Assembly (NCBI GenBank): GCA_020636215.1
Contig: JACJYG010000010.1
Span: 372,001 to 436,000 of the forward strand
Direction: 5' to 3'
Origin: Lewinellaceae bacterium
GTDB taxonomy: Bacteria > Bacteroidota > Bacteroidia > Chitinophagales > Saprospiraceae
Length of the DNA stretch: 64,000 bases
Positions 8,062 through 17,120 of the stretch are shown piece by piece. The notes under the pieces are model-generated. The model did no database searches. It was not told the DNA's origin and saw only the letters and a program-made list of their open reading frames with translations. Position 1 is the first letter of the stretch, and each line of letters opens with the position of its first letter. The position numbers and the translations under genes were made by a program.

Positions 8062-10581
8062 TTAGAACGGATACCCAAAGCCAAGGTTGAAATTGATGAT
8101 ATCAATCCCCCTCAGGCCAGTCCGCCCTCCGTCATCCCGGAAATCGCGGAACCAGTAATTTTTCCAATTGTTGCTGCCTTCGATAAAAGGAACGGGCTGG
8201 GCGTGCCGAAGCTTGACACCCATATCCAGCCTTAGGATGAAATAGGAGAAATCCAGTCGAAGGCCAAAGCCACCTCCTATTGCTATTTGCCTATAAAAAG
8301 GCTCATTGATATAGGACACGCTGTTCCCATCCGAGTCGGTACATTGGTATTGCTGTTGTTGAAACAGGAATTGAGACCCACATCGGCCGGTATCTCGTTT
8401 GATCGTCCAGATATTGCCGGCATCAAGAAATAGCGCGCCGTTGATCATCCAGAAAATCTTAAACCGGTATTCAAGATTGGCCTCCAGGCTAAGATCTCCG
8501 GTTTGGTAAAGGCGGGTGTTGTTCCGGCGGTCTAGTGATAAGGGGTCTTCGTAAGCGCCGGGCCCCAGGCCGCGGGGAGCCCAGGCTCGAATACTGTTGG
8601 GGCCACCGGCAAAAAATTGCTTTACATAAGGCACATCTGTGGTAAACCCATAAGGGCGGGCGATCCCAACGGACAGGCGGGCCGCCACACTTCGCTTAGG
8701 TGTGAACTGGTGGAATTGCCGAAGGTCCAGGCGGGCGCGTACATATTGAGAAAAGTCAACGGTCTTACCCTCCTTCAAACGCAACTTGAAAACTTCAGAC
8801 TCATTTAAAATGACATTGTACAACGAATTGGCGCTCCATATCTCGGCTCCGGAAAGTTCCAGGTTGAGTCCCATATAGCTGGAATTCCCCCGGCTGTTGG
8901 GGCGGGCATTATAGACGTAATTTAGGTCGCGGAACAACAGGCTTACAAATAATTGCTCCCCGAAAGACCGCGCCAGGAAGTCATTGAGCGCAAGTATAGT
9001 GTCAAATTTTTCTTTGGTAATCGGCACGAGGTAATCAATGCCGATATGATTAAGGATCACGCGCTGGTTGCTGTTGCGTTGAAAATCAAACCCGAACGTA
9101 CCATTGAAGAGGTTGTACTCATAAAAATCAAGGATGAGCAGGTAATTGTAACTGGCCGAAAAGCGGGTAGCGGCATTTTCCTTCATCGTTCTGTAAAAGT
9201 CATCACTCACAAAAAGCTTTTGCTTGCCAAGGTGGGCTCGGTTGAGGAACCGCCAGATACCCAGGTTGTCGACAAAACGAGGCAGATAAAGATCCGTTTG
9301 AAGGCGTAGGTCTACGGTATTCCAGAACCGCCCGTCCCGGATTGCGCTAGGGGAGGGGTTGACCTCGACCCCGGCGGAGAGGTCGTTAATCATTAACTCC
9401 GCACCCTTGAGCAGGTTGCGGTTGCGAAAGGAAGGGCCTACCGTCAAGCCGATGAGGTTGCCGGCGCCGGAAGCACTTCGGCTGGCGTAATTGAGCTCGA
9501 AATCCATGCCGACCTCAATTTTTTTGTTTTGGGTCAGTTCTATACGGAAATCCAGCTTATTGGGGTCTGCAGGGTCTGCTTCCTGTTTAATGCGCACAAA
9601 ACGAAACACGCCAAGGGCGGAGAGTTGCCGGTTGGTTTGATCGTAATCTCTTTGCCGGTATAATGCTCCCTCTTTAAGAAAGATCGATTCCAGAATTGTT
9701 TCAGGTTTGATCCTGAATTGTGGGCGTGGGGTGCGAAGCAAAATACCGTTGGCCAGAGAGTCGTATAACAGGGAATCGGTTTTTCCAGGGGTGTAATCCA
9801 TATACACGGTAATGTCTCCCACCGTATAAGCCCGATGCAGGCTGTCCTCGGGAGGGAGCTGTACCTCCAGGAAAAGTTTGGCGGCCTTGGGCTTTTGGGT
9901 GGTATCAGCTTCCAACGGGCTGATATAGTTGGGATAGAAGTAGGCGTATCCGTGATTGCGAAGGTAGCGGGAAATGCGATCTCGTTCCCGGTCGTAGAGC
10001 TTCCCATCGATGCCTGCCCCCGGTTTCAGGAAACTAGATTTTGCGGTTTCTTGCAGGATCCTGTTGATGGTAGTGTCCTCGCTGAAAAAGGAAACGGTGT
10101 CGATGGTGAACTGTTGATTGGGTTTGACGTAATAGGTGACAAAGATCTTTTTTTGTTTGGGCTTGGTAAAGATGTCGGAAAACACCTCTGCATTGAAATA
10201 CCCTTTGTACTGAAGGTGATACAGCATGGATTCGACCGTGGCCTGCGTAAGGGCGGGGTCATAAATAGCTGGAGGTTCGGCGATCACTCGCTTTTGCCAA
10301 CGGTCGAATTTTGTGGTATCTTCCGGCCCGGAAACTTTGTAATAGAACCATTCACGGGGAATAAAAAAGAACTTGCTGTTTTCTTTTTGCTTGTATAAGA
10401 GGGAGAGCTCGTACTTAAGCGCCCTTTTCCGGTCGATGTTGCCCTTATCCTGTAATTTGATCGTGTTTCCTTTCAATAGATATTCCTCCCCCGCCAGATA
10501 CCGGTTGGTATTACAGGAAGATAGAAAAGCAAGGGCCAATATGGCGCCTATTATGTATTTTGCAGGGTTTATGAACCGCAT
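8062..10581 (-). CDS. BamA/TamA-family outer-membrane protein with lipoprotein signal
   Basis: Omp85-superfamily protein expected to sit in the outer membrane. An N-terminal lipobox (ALAFLSSC, Cys23) marks it as a lipoprotein. POTRA-like segments follow (for example FTIDTVSFFSED and the ERDRISRYLRNHGYAYF region). A long C-terminal beta-barrel then contains the FFAGGPNSIRAW motif of the Omp85 barrel lid loop and ends in Phe (GFGYPF), as a beta-signal should. At 839 residues it suits a TamA/BamA-like barrel, but it has fewer POTRA repeats than BamA. The true start is the ATG at 10581; it lies only 17 bp from the divergent methylase ATG. Whether it moves proteins or lipids is not visible. Confidence 0.9.
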   Translation of the reverse strand: MRFINPAKYIIGAILALAFLSSCNTNRYLAGEEYLLKGNTIKLQDKGNIDRKRALKYELSLLYKQKENSKFFFIPREWFYYKVSGPEDTTKFDRWQKRVIAEPPAIYDPALTQATVESMLYHLQYKGYFNAEVFSDIFTKPKQKKIFVTYYVKPNQQFTIDTVSFFSEDTTINRILQETAKSSFLKPGAGIDGKLYDRERDRISRYLRNHGYAYFYPNYISPLEADTTQKPKAAKLFLEVQLPPEDSLHRAYTVGDITVYMDYTPGKTDSLLYDSLANGILLRTPRPQFRIKPETILESIFLKEGALYRQRDYDQTNRQLSALGVFRFVRIKQEADPADPNKLDFRIELTQNKKIEVGMDFELNYASRSASGAGNLIGLTVGPSFRNRNLLKGAELMINDLSAGVEVNPSPSAIRDGRFWNTVDLRLQTDLYLPRFVDNLGIWRFLNRAHLGKQKLFVSDDFYRTMKENAATRFSASYNYLLILDFYEYNLFNGTFGFDFQRNSNQRVILNHIGIDYLVPITKEKFDTILALNDFLARSFGEQLFVSLLFRDLNYVYNARPNSRGNSSYMGLNLELSGAEIWSANSLYNVILNESEVFKLRLKEGKTVDFSQYVRARLDLRQFHQFTPKRSVAARLSVGIARPYGFTTDVPYVKQFFAGGPNSIRAWAPRGLGPGAYEDPLSLDRRNNTRLYQTGDLSLEANLEYRFKIFWMINGALFLDAGNIWTIKRDTGRCGSQFLFQQQQYQCTDSDGNSVSYINEPFYRQIAIGGGFGLRLDFSYFILRLDMGVKLRHAQPVPFIEGSNNWKNYWFRDFRDDGGRTGLRGIDIINFNLGFGYPF

Positions 10582-10598
10582 CGCAATTTCAGTTCCCA

Positions 10599-11360
10599 AT
10601 GACGATTTCAAAAAACGCCATCAAATATCTTAGATCTTTAAGCTTGAAAAAGTTTAGGCAAAAGTATAACAATTTCGTGGTCGAAGGGGATAAAATGGCG
10701 CGGGAGTTACTAGCGCTGCGGCCCGACAGGGTCGAGGCTCTCTATGCTTTGGAAAACTGGCTGGAAAAAGCTAAACCCGAATTACCTTTGCCGGAAGGGA
10801 AAACATTTGCTGTGAGCGAAGCCGACCTGGCGAAGGTGTCCAACCTCAGCACCCCTAATCAGGTACTGGCGGTCGTTTCTATTCCGGAGTCGAAGCTGGA
10901 AGAACAGCAGTTGCGCAGTGGCTTATCCCTTTATCTGGATGGCATCCAGGATCCCGGTAATTTCGGCGCCATCCTTCGGGTTGCCGACTGGTTCGGCATT
11001 ACCTGTGTTTTTTGCGCCCCTACCTGCGTCGACCCTTATAACCCTAAGGCTATTCAGGCTTCAATGGGCGCTTTCCTGCGCGTTCCGGTAGTAGAAGAAA
11101 AACTGGAAAACCTTTGTCGCCTGGCGCCCGGGCTACCTGTTTATGGGGCCGTACTGAATGGAGACAATGTTTTTCAGGCGGCCCTGTCGGGACAAGGAGT
11201 GATCGTCATTGGGAATGAAGGAAACGGCATTTCCGCTTCTGCGGAGCAGTGGCTCAGCCATCGAATCGCTATTCCCGCTGCCGCCCACGGCGGCGCAGAA
11301 TCGCTCAATGCAGCGGTGGCAACCGGAATTATCTGTGCGGTTTTTCGCAATCAGAAGTGA
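10599..11360 (+). CDS. SpoU/TrmH-family RNA methyltransferase
   Basis: SAM-dependent 2'-O-ribose methyltransferase of the SPOUT class, acting on tRNA or 23S rRNA. An N-terminal substrate-binding domain (NNFVVEGDKMARELL) is followed by the knotted catalytic domain with LDGIQDPGNFGAILRVADWF (motif 1), VIGNEGNGIS (motif 2) and AESLNAAVATGI (motif 3). The 253-residue length is normal. The exact nucleotide target cannot be assigned. It is divergent from the BamA-like gene, with start codons 17 bp apart, so each promoter must overlap the other gene. Confidence 0.93.
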   Translation: MTISKNAIKYLRSLSLKKFRQKYNNFVVEGDKMARELLALRPDRVEALYALENWLEKAKPELPLPEGKTFAVSEADLAKVSNLSTPNQVLAVVSIPESKLEEQQLRSGLSLYLDGIQDPGNFGAILRVADWFGITCVFCAPTCVDPYNPKAIQASMGAFLRVPVVEEKLENLCRLAPGLPVYGAVLNGDNVFQAALSGQGVIVIGNEGNGISASAEQWLSHRIAIPAAAHGGAESLNAAVATGIICAVFRNQK

Positions 11361-11377
11361 GGGAGATCGGATGTGGG

Positions 11378-11486
11378 CCCGTCCTCATGCTTCGGCCGGG
11401 TAAACCTTCCGATTTCCGCCCGTCCTCGTACCTCGGCCGGGTAAACCTTCCGCCCGTCCTCGTACCTCGGCCGGGTAAACCTTCCG
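11378..11486. repeat. Three 34-bp direct repeats
   Basis: Units at 11378-11411, 11419-11452 and 11453-11486. The last two are identical and directly adjoining; the first differs at a few positions and is set off by 7 bp. Each has CGGCCG and GGTAAACC palindromic cores. The array fills the gap between the convergent methylase and TlpA-like genes and may help end transcription there. Confidence 0.9.
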
Positions 11487-11491
11487 CCTTC

Positions 11492-12613
11492 CTACAACAG
11501 TTTTTGCAACGCCGCTTCAATTTGCTCGGCGCCGCGCAGGTTAACAGCGGCGATTTTGCCTTCCCGGTCGATCAGGAAGGTTCTGGGGATACTGGTGACG
11601 CCATATAGGGAAGCTGGGGCGGATTCCCACTTTTTCAGGTCGCTGACATGGTATTCCCACTTCAGGTTATCCTGTTTAATGGCTTCAACCCATCGTTGTT
11701 TTTGTTGGGTCTGGTAGCTGTCAATTTGTTCCTGATTGGTCAGGCGGCTTGCAGTCCGGGAGTCCAACCCATCGAGAGAAACGCTGAAGACCGTAAAGCC
11801 CTTTTCTTTATATTTGTCATATACTTTCACCACGTTAGGATTCTCCCGCCGGCAGGGGCCACACCAGCTTGCCCAGAAGTCGAGCAGCACGACCTTGCCC
11901 TTGAGGTCTTCGAGCGAGTACTTTTTACCATTTGGATTGGGCAGGGAGATATTCGGCGCCGGCTGGCCAACCTGAATTAACTGCGTAGCCATCTGAGCCT
12001 GATACTGGCGTTCTACAGCGGTAATGAAGTTACTGTATTCCTGAACCATTTCCCCGTTTGGGTCCTTGGCGGAGAGTTTCTGCAAGGCTTTCTTCTGAGT
12101 GTCGATAAACTGCCCGTTGGGGCCGAGTGCACGATAAGACACGAAAGCGCCGAGCACCGGGTTGGAAACGGTATCAACGAAGTTGGAAATATCCTGTGCG
12201 CTGGCTTGTTGAGCAAAGAGCTTACTCATGATGCCGGCGAGGGCCTGGCTATCCTTTGACCCTTTAATCGACACCTGATAGGTTTGGATGGTGGAAAGGT
12301 CGCCTGACACTTCGATCTTTTTTTCCGTGCCGTCCAGCACCAGGTTGATCGATTTGGCGCCCAGGCGCAATTGATAGATACCTGCCTGTAAGCCTTCCGG
12401 GAATTGAAACTCGAAATGCCCATTAGCGTCCAGGTCCACTTTAGCTAAGATGTTACTGGCTTTTCCAATCATGACCTGATCCAGGAAAGCCTGCATCTGG
12501 CCGGGGGCGTTTTGGATATTGCCCTCAATCACAGTCCCTTTTACAGAGGTATCACATTGGAGGTTCGTAAAGGCCACAGCGGCCATCAACAAGAGTATGT
12601 TGATTTTTTTCAT
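11492..12613 (-). CDS. TlpA-family thioredoxin lipoprotein with DUF4369-type domain
   Basis: Envelope thiol-disulfide oxidoreductase. The signal peptide ends in a lipobox with Cys20 (TNLQC). An N-terminal beta domain (about 22-115) resembles the DUF4369 domain often joined to Bacteroidota thioredoxins; the helical middle is followed by a TlpA/AhpC-TSA fold from about 215. The active site FWASWCGPCRREN places Cys251 and Cys254, and the cis-Pro is in TSIPRTFLIDREG. Upstream TTG codons at 12643 are in frame, but the ATG at 12613 gives a proper signal peptide. The gene starts 33 bp after the purL stop and may be read with it. The partner to be reduced is unknown. Confidence 0.9.
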   Translation of the reverse strand: MKKINILLLMAAVAFTNLQCDTSVKGTVIEGNIQNAPGQMQAFLDQVMIGKASNILAKVDLDANGHFEFQFPEGLQAGIYQLRLGAKSINLVLDGTEKKIEVSGDLSTIQTYQVSIKGSKDSQALAGIMSKLFAQQASAQDISNFVDTVSNPVLGAFVSYRALGPNGQFIDTQKKALQKLSAKDPNGEMVQEYSNFITAVERQYQAQMATQLIQVGQPAPNISLPNPNGKKYSLEDLKGKVVLLDFWASWCGPCRRENPNVVKVYDKYKEKGFTVFSVSLDGLDSRTASRLTNQEQIDSYQTQQKQRWVEAIKQDNLKWEYHVSDLKKWESAPASLYGVTSIPRTFLIDREGKIAAVNLRGAEQIEAALQKLL

Positions 12614-12646
12614 GTTCAGCAGGAATTTTTTATTTTGGTTCAATAC

Positions 12647-14881
12647 TTATGCTTCCATTTTTTCAGACAGAGTGTCCTCGTAAATCAGTTTCCATTCCCC
12701 AATTTCTCCAAAGTCTTCTTCATCAATAATGACGCGGGTTCCGGACACTTCACCTATTTTAGTAAATGAAACATTCTGAGAATTTAGATAGTTTACCAGG
12801 TCATCCTCCGTGTCCTGAGCCACGGTAATAAGGATGCGGCTCTGGCTTTCTCCAAAGAGGTAGGCGTCTTTCCGGAAATTGCCGTCGGTTTCTGCCTGAA
12901 AACCAAGGCCCCTTGGCATAGCGCATTCCAGCAAGCCAACAAAGAGCCCTCCTTCCGACAGGCCATGGGCGGATTCTATGAAGTTCTTTTGGATCAACTT
13001 CTTCAGGTTGAACTGAATGTGGCATTCCTCATCGAGGTCGAAAACCGGCGCCGGCGAGTAGTGGATGCCGTGTACATGGCGGAGGTATTCCGAACTGCCC
13101 AGGTCATTATGCGGTGTACCGATCATATATATCTGGTGGCCCGGCGTTTTAAAGTCCAGGGTTGTCTGCGTGCTGATGTCTTCCAGTATGCCGATCATTC
13201 CGACCGTTGGGGTGGGGTAGATGGGCTCTGTTTTGTCCTGGAAGGTGGATTGGTTGTAAAAACTGACATTGTTGCTGGCCACCGGAGTGTTCAAACGGCG
13301 GCAGGCGTCCCCCATGCCTTTGATAGCCATTACGAATTGCCAGTAGGCCTCCGAATTGTAAGGGTTTCCGAAGTTGAGACAGCTGGTAATCGCCAAGGGT
13401 TCACCGCCGGAACAAACGATATTGCGGGCTGCTTCCGCCACTGCGATCATAGCTCCGACATAGGGGTCGGCGAAAACATAGGCGGAGTTGCAGTCAATGG
13501 CCAAAGCTAGTGCTTTCCGGCTTCCTTTCAGCCGGATCAGAGCTGCATCAGAGGGCGCATTGGTGCTCATCGAATTAATACCCACCATGGAATCGTACTG
13601 TTCATACACCCAGCGCTTGGAAACTATATTAGGAGCGCTGAATAGTTTGCGGGCTGCCTCCAGGTAACTATCCGGTTTGGGTACATGCGACAATTTGTAT
13701 TTGACGATCTTATTCAGGTATTCCGGCTTTTTGAATTCGCGTTGGTAAACCGGAGCGTCGCCACCGGGCGCCAGGAGGTTTACAGAAACATCTGCGGCCA
13801 ATTCGTTGTAGTAGAAAAATTCCAGCCTGCCGGTATCCGTCACTTCCCCAATCTCTTTGCATACGAGGTCCCACTTCTCGAAAATATCGAGCAACTTCCT
13901 TTCTTCCCCCTTTTTGCCAACGATCAACATGCGTTCCTGGCTTTCGGAAATCAATATCTCGAAGGCCTGCATATCGTCCTGCCGGGTAGGCGCCTTGTCC
14001 AGGTCGATACGCATGCCTGTTTTGCTTCTGGCGCACATCTCGGAGGTTGAGCAGGCAATGCCCCCCGCTCCAATATTCTGCATGCCGACAACCACGCCAC
14101 TTTGAATGGCTTCGAGAGACGCTTCCATCAACAGTTTTTCCTGAAAAGGGTCGCCTACCCGAACCGAAGGCAGATCTTCGTTGGAATATTCGCTCGGGCC
14201 GGCAGTAGCAAAAGCAGCAGTGTGGATGCCCTCTTTGCCGGTTGCCGAACCAACGATGAAAACAGGGTTTCCCTGCCCGTCAGCCCGGGCGGAAATGGTT
14301 TCACCGACCCGCACTACTCCGGCCGACATGGCATTGACCAATATGTTCTGGTTGTAACAATCGTTGAAAGATACCTCGCCGCCCACCGTCGGGACCCCGA
14401 AGCAATTGCCATAATCACCGATCCCTTTGACCACCCCCCGCATTAACCGTCGGGTGTGCATATTGTCAATATTACCAAAGCGCAGGGAGTTCAATGCAGC
14501 AATCGGGCGGGCGCCCAGGGTGAAAATATCCCGGTGAGTCCCGCCGGCCCCGGCCGCGGCGCCTTGATAAGGCTCGATAGCAGAAGGATGATTATTTGAT
14601 ACGATCTTGAAGGCGCAGGCCCAGCCATCACCAATGTCGACCAGGCGAACCTTTTCTTCGCCCGCTCCTGCCAGCAGTTGCCTGCCTTCCCGGGGAAGCG
14701 TTTTGAGCCAATGTATGGAATTCTTGGAAGAGCAATACTCGGACCACACGGCCGAAAAAATGCTGAGTTCCGTATAGTTGGGCGTACGCCCCATAAACTT
14801 GGTGATCTGCTGGAATTCTGACTCAGTCAGCCCTAAATCTTTCGCTACTTCAACCGTTATTTGAGGTTCTGCGGCCTGCAT
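12647..14881 (-). CDS. purL: Phosphoribosylformylglycinamidine synthase subunit PurL (small form)
   Basis: Converts FGAR to FGAM in de novo purine synthesis, using ammonia passed from PurQ. The 744-residue length shows the Bacillus-type small PurL that needs separate PurS and PurQ; neither is in the window. Signatures are EYCSSKNSIHWLKTLP, GDGWACAFKI, YQGAAAGAGGTHRDIFTLGA, a second ATP-site half around AEAARNIVCSGGEPL, and HGLSEGGLFVGLLECAM. The ATG at 14881 is the natural start. A TATCTTTG box 29 bp upstream is its likely promoter element. Confidence 0.96.
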   Translation of the reverse strand: MQAAEPQITVEVAKDLGLTESEFQQITKFMGRTPNYTELSIFSAVWSEYCSSKNSIHWLKTLPREGRQLLAGAGEEKVRLVDIGDGWACAFKIVSNNHPSAIEPYQGAAAGAGGTHRDIFTLGARPIAALNSLRFGNIDNMHTRRLMRGVVKGIGDYGNCFGVPTVGGEVSFNDCYNQNILVNAMSAGVVRVGETISARADGQGNPVFIVGSATGKEGIHTAAFATAGPSEYSNEDLPSVRVGDPFQEKLLMEASLEAIQSGVVVGMQNIGAGGIACSTSEMCARSKTGMRIDLDKAPTRQDDMQAFEILISESQERMLIVGKKGEERKLLDIFEKWDLVCKEIGEVTDTGRLEFFYYNELAADVSVNLLAPGGDAPVYQREFKKPEYLNKIVKYKLSHVPKPDSYLEAARKLFSAPNIVSKRWVYEQYDSMVGINSMSTNAPSDAALIRLKGSRKALALAIDCNSAYVFADPYVGAMIAVAEAARNIVCSGGEPLAITSCLNFGNPYNSEAYWQFVMAIKGMGDACRRLNTPVASNNVSFYNQSTFQDKTEPIYPTPTVGMIGILEDISTQTTLDFKTPGHQIYMIGTPHNDLGSSEYLRHVHGIHYSPAPVFDLDEECHIQFNLKKLIQKNFIESAHGLSEGGLFVGLLECAMPRGLGFQAETDGNFRKDAYLFGESQSRILITVAQDTEDDLVNYLNSQNVSFTKIGEVSGTRVIIDEEDFGEIGEWKLIYEDTLSEKMEA

Positions 14882-14909
14882 GTATGTTCCGGCTTATTTT
14901 TTGAAACCA

Positions 14910-14917
14910 CAAAGATA
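14910..14917 (-). promoter_or_regulatory. Probable -7 element for purL
   Basis: On the minus strand this reads TATCTTTG, an exact TAnnTTTG match, 28 bp before the purL ATG. The only upstream TTTG is 14 bp away rather than about 20, so the -33 box is uncertain. Confidence 0.5.
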
Positions 14918-14950
14918 AGTAAGTCCGTGAACAAAATAAGGGGGGAGTTT

Positions 14951-15013
14951 GGGAATGGGAGAATGCGAGAATGCGAGAATGCGGGAATGGGAGAATGCGG
15001 GAATGCAGGAATG
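14951..15013. repeat. Octamer tandem array (GAGAATGC-type)
   Basis: Eight successive 8-bp units of the form GRGAATGS, starting GGGAATGG and then GAGAATGC three times. It lies between the oxidase subunit III stop and the purL start. On the RNA of the upstream minus-strand gene it would read as a pyrimidine-rich 3' tail. Confidence 0.9.
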
Positions 15014-15061
15014 TTCGGGCTTGATTTTATCATTTCCTCATTGATGCATTCGCGCATCCGC

Positions 15062-15751
15062 TTATCGCACCAGGTAATTTACAAAAAAGAAGAGGACCAG
15101 ATAGATCCAAAGGGCATCGAGGAAGTGCCAATATATTGTAAGCAGGCGTAGTTTGAGCCGTTTCTCCGGGTCAGAAAAATAGACCAGCACGCTTACGGGT
15201 TCTTTCATCCGCTTACGCGCCGTCCAGAGGAAGATTCCCAGGAAGGGAAGGCCGGCAATGACGTGGGCGAAATGGAGTCCGGAAATTAAGTAGAGGTAAC
15301 CGGCTGAATTGTCAGAATGGATAAAGATTTGTTGGCTGAATAATTGAGACCAACCCCAAAATTGCAGGGTCATAAATAATATGGATAGCAGAATGGTTGC
15401 GCCCAGAGCCCGCTGATAATTTCGGGTGTCATCGGATTGATAGGAACGTTTGGCCCATACCATGGTAGTGCTGCTGCCTAATAGGACCAGTGTGTTGAAT
15501 AGAAATATTCCGGGCACCCGGATGGGCGGGAGGTTGCTTTGAACCCTGGTATAGACGAAGGCGGCGGTAAAAGCCAGGAAAAGTACGGTGATGCCAAACA
15601 ACAGCAAGGTCATCATCACATTGTAGGGATGGAAGGCAAAGGACTGGTATTCATTAAATTCGCCAGAATCGCTATCCCCATTCTTTTCCATTCGTTGTTC
15701 CTTCATTGGGCGGCTTGATTTTTTCTTTGCGGAAGAGCTTTTTTTCGCCAT
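15062..15751 (-). CDS. Haem-copper oxidase subunit III
   Basis: Inner-membrane subunit III of a cytochrome c (haem-copper) oxidase. Five hydrophobic helices are visible, beginning at YNVMMTLLLFGITVLFLAF and ending in WHFLDALWIYLVLFFFVNYL; the conserved HFAHVIAGL and YWHFLDALWIYL motifs are typical of the CtaE/COX3 family. A basic, Lys/Ser-rich cytoplasmic tail of about 25 residues precedes helix 1; internal Met codons at residues 16 and 21 would remove part of it. No other oxidase subunit is near, so this is a stand-alone copy. The DUF2256 gene is 27 bp upstream on the same strand. Confidence 0.87.
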   Translation of the reverse strand: MAKKSSSAKKKSSRPMKEQRMEKNGDSDSGEFNEYQSFAFHPYNVMMTLLLFGITVLFLAFTAAFVYTRVQSNLPPIRVPGIFLFNTLVLLGSSTTMVWAKRSYQSDDTRNYQRALGATILLSILFMTLQFWGWSQLFSQQIFIHSDNSAGYLYLISGLHFAHVIAGLPFLGIFLWTARKRMKEPVSVLVYFSDPEKRLKLRLLTIYWHFLDALWIYLVLFFFVNYLVR

Positions 15752-15778
15752 GCTAACAAAACAGGGTAATGGCTTGTT

Positions 15779-15952
15779 TTAGATTTTTCCATCCTTTTTT
15801 TTACCGCTGCCTTTAAATCCCCGTCGGCAGCGTTCACTGCAATACGTTACCGTATCCCAACAGTTTTCCCATTTCTTGCGCCAGCTGAAAGGGCGGCCGC
15901 AGGATGGACAATGCTTAGTGGGCATATTGGCTTTCTTCTTTTGCCTGGGCAT
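15779..15952 (-). CDS. DUF2256 small zinc-finger protein
   Basis: A 57-residue basic protein with the DUF2256 signature: CPSCGRPFSWRKKWENCW followed by YCSERCRRGFKG. Four Cys in two pairs suggest one zinc site. Function is unknown in the family. The ATG at 15952 (MPRQKKKANM) is used; a shorter start at 15922 (MPTKHCPSC) is possible. It precedes the oxidase subunit III gene by 27 bp. Confidence 0.83.
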   Translation of the reverse strand: MPRQKKKANMPTKHCPSCGRPFSWRKKWENCWDTVTYCSERCRRGFKGSGKKKDGKI

Positions 15953-16020
15953 AACATTTTTTTGTCCCGTAAACGAAAAAGCCAAAAAATGGTTTAGCCT
16001 TTGTTGTGGCGCAAATTATC

Positions 16021-16028
16021 TAAATTTG
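16021..16028 (+). promoter_or_regulatory. -7 element abutting the zinc-ribbon gene start
   Basis: TAAATTTG is an exact TAnnTTTG match, with TTTG at 16000-16003, 17 bp upstream. The ATG at 16033 begins 4 nt after the box, so the mRNA would have almost no leader. Confidence 0.5.
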
Positions 16029-16032
16029 AGGC

Positions 16033-16881
16033 ATGAAGTGCCCAAACTGCCAGACCGAACTACCCTCCGGCGCCCGCTTTTGTTTTCATTGCGGCGCTCC
16101 GCAGCAGCCTCAGGCCCATAGCCGGGAGCCGGCTCCAAAGGCGCGTGTCCGGCTCGATGGTAATGTGGAGCAGCAACTTACCGAACAGTTCTTTCAGGCC
16201 CTGCGCCAGCGTGTAGAGGAAGAACACGACCCAGGAAAAGCCAATGCCTATTCTGAGCGGCTCTATGAATCTGGTTTTCGGGATACGGCCTTCAGGCGTT
16301 TTGGCCAATTGGGGGAGGAACTGAAGGCAATGGACCGCAATGGCCAGCCAGATGCGCGTCAAATCAACCGAAAGGTGGAGCTACTCTTTGAAGGCCTGTT
16401 GGATTATTTCCTCATCCACTTCTGCCAGGACATCAACAGCTTTGCCCTGCCGGAAGCCATCCTGAAATACGAAGGCAGGGCCTGGAAAGATATCGATTTG
16501 TTCCAAATGGTACTGGATTATCTGGCTTTTGAGCAGGAACCTAATGAGATAGTGTATCTTGATTTTCTGAAAATGCCGGTAGAGAAGTTAAAAAACGCCG
16601 GTAAATTCTTCTTGTTTCCGGAGCGGGAGGAACGTATATTTTTCATTTGCAACCAGAGCCTGTTGGGGTCCTGCAAGGAAGGTTTTGCTATGACGGAACG
16701 CGGTTTGTATTGGAAAGCCCAGTTGCAGACCGCCCGGAAGTTAACTTTCGACAATCTGGATGAGGTCCGCAGGGAACAGGATTGGCTATTGCTCAACGGC
16801 CATTTTTTCCATGCTTCACCCTCAATCGACCTGAAACTGATGCGCCTGTTGAAGAAGATCCGTTTAATCAGGCCCTTGTGA
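16033..16881 (+). CDS. Zinc-ribbon protein of unknown function
   Basis: A 282-residue protein, probably cytoplasmic. A double-CxxC zinc ribbon opens it (CPNCQTELPSGARFCFHCG). A charged helical middle follows (about 45-190), then a C-terminal part (about 195-282) with the pattern FAMTERGLYWK plus TFDNLDEV and LLLNGHFF. This pattern resembles the PH-like domain found in bacterial proteins with zinc ribbons. I do not recognise a named family or function. No signal peptide or membrane helix is seen. It is divergent from the DUF2256 gene, 80 bp away. The 239-bp gap after it shows no gene. Confidence 0.8.
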   Translation: MKCPNCQTELPSGARFCFHCGAPQQPQAHSREPAPKARVRLDGNVEQQLTEQFFQALRQRVEEEHDPGKANAYSERLYESGFRDTAFRRFGQLGEELKAMDRNGQPDARQINRKVELLFEGLLDYFLIHFCQDINSFALPEAILKYEGRAWKDIDLFQMVLDYLAFEQEPNEIVYLDFLKMPVEKLKNAGKFFLFPEREERIFFICNQSLLGSCKEGFAMTERGLYWKAQLQTARKLTFDNLDEVRREQDWLLLNGHFFHASPSIDLKLMRLLKKIRLIRPL

Positions 16882-17120
16882 ACATGGTTTTTACTTTTGG
16901 CTCCTTTCCGGATTTGTAGGAAAGCGGAAAATATTATTTCTTTGCCTGGCTTTTTGCCGCGGCCACCGTGCCCGTAAACAAGGCCGGTATTCAGTTGTTC
17001 TTAAAAACGAAATTGGACAGTTGGAAACCATAGCGTTTTCCACTGCGGCAAAAAAATCCTATATTTAAGGGCTTATAGAATTAACACCCAGGTTTAAATT
17101 GCAATAAATCACGACCAGGT

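Noticed and set aside
14951..15013. Repeat array considered as CRISPR
   Set aside because: Units are 8 bp with no spacers and no cas genes nearby.
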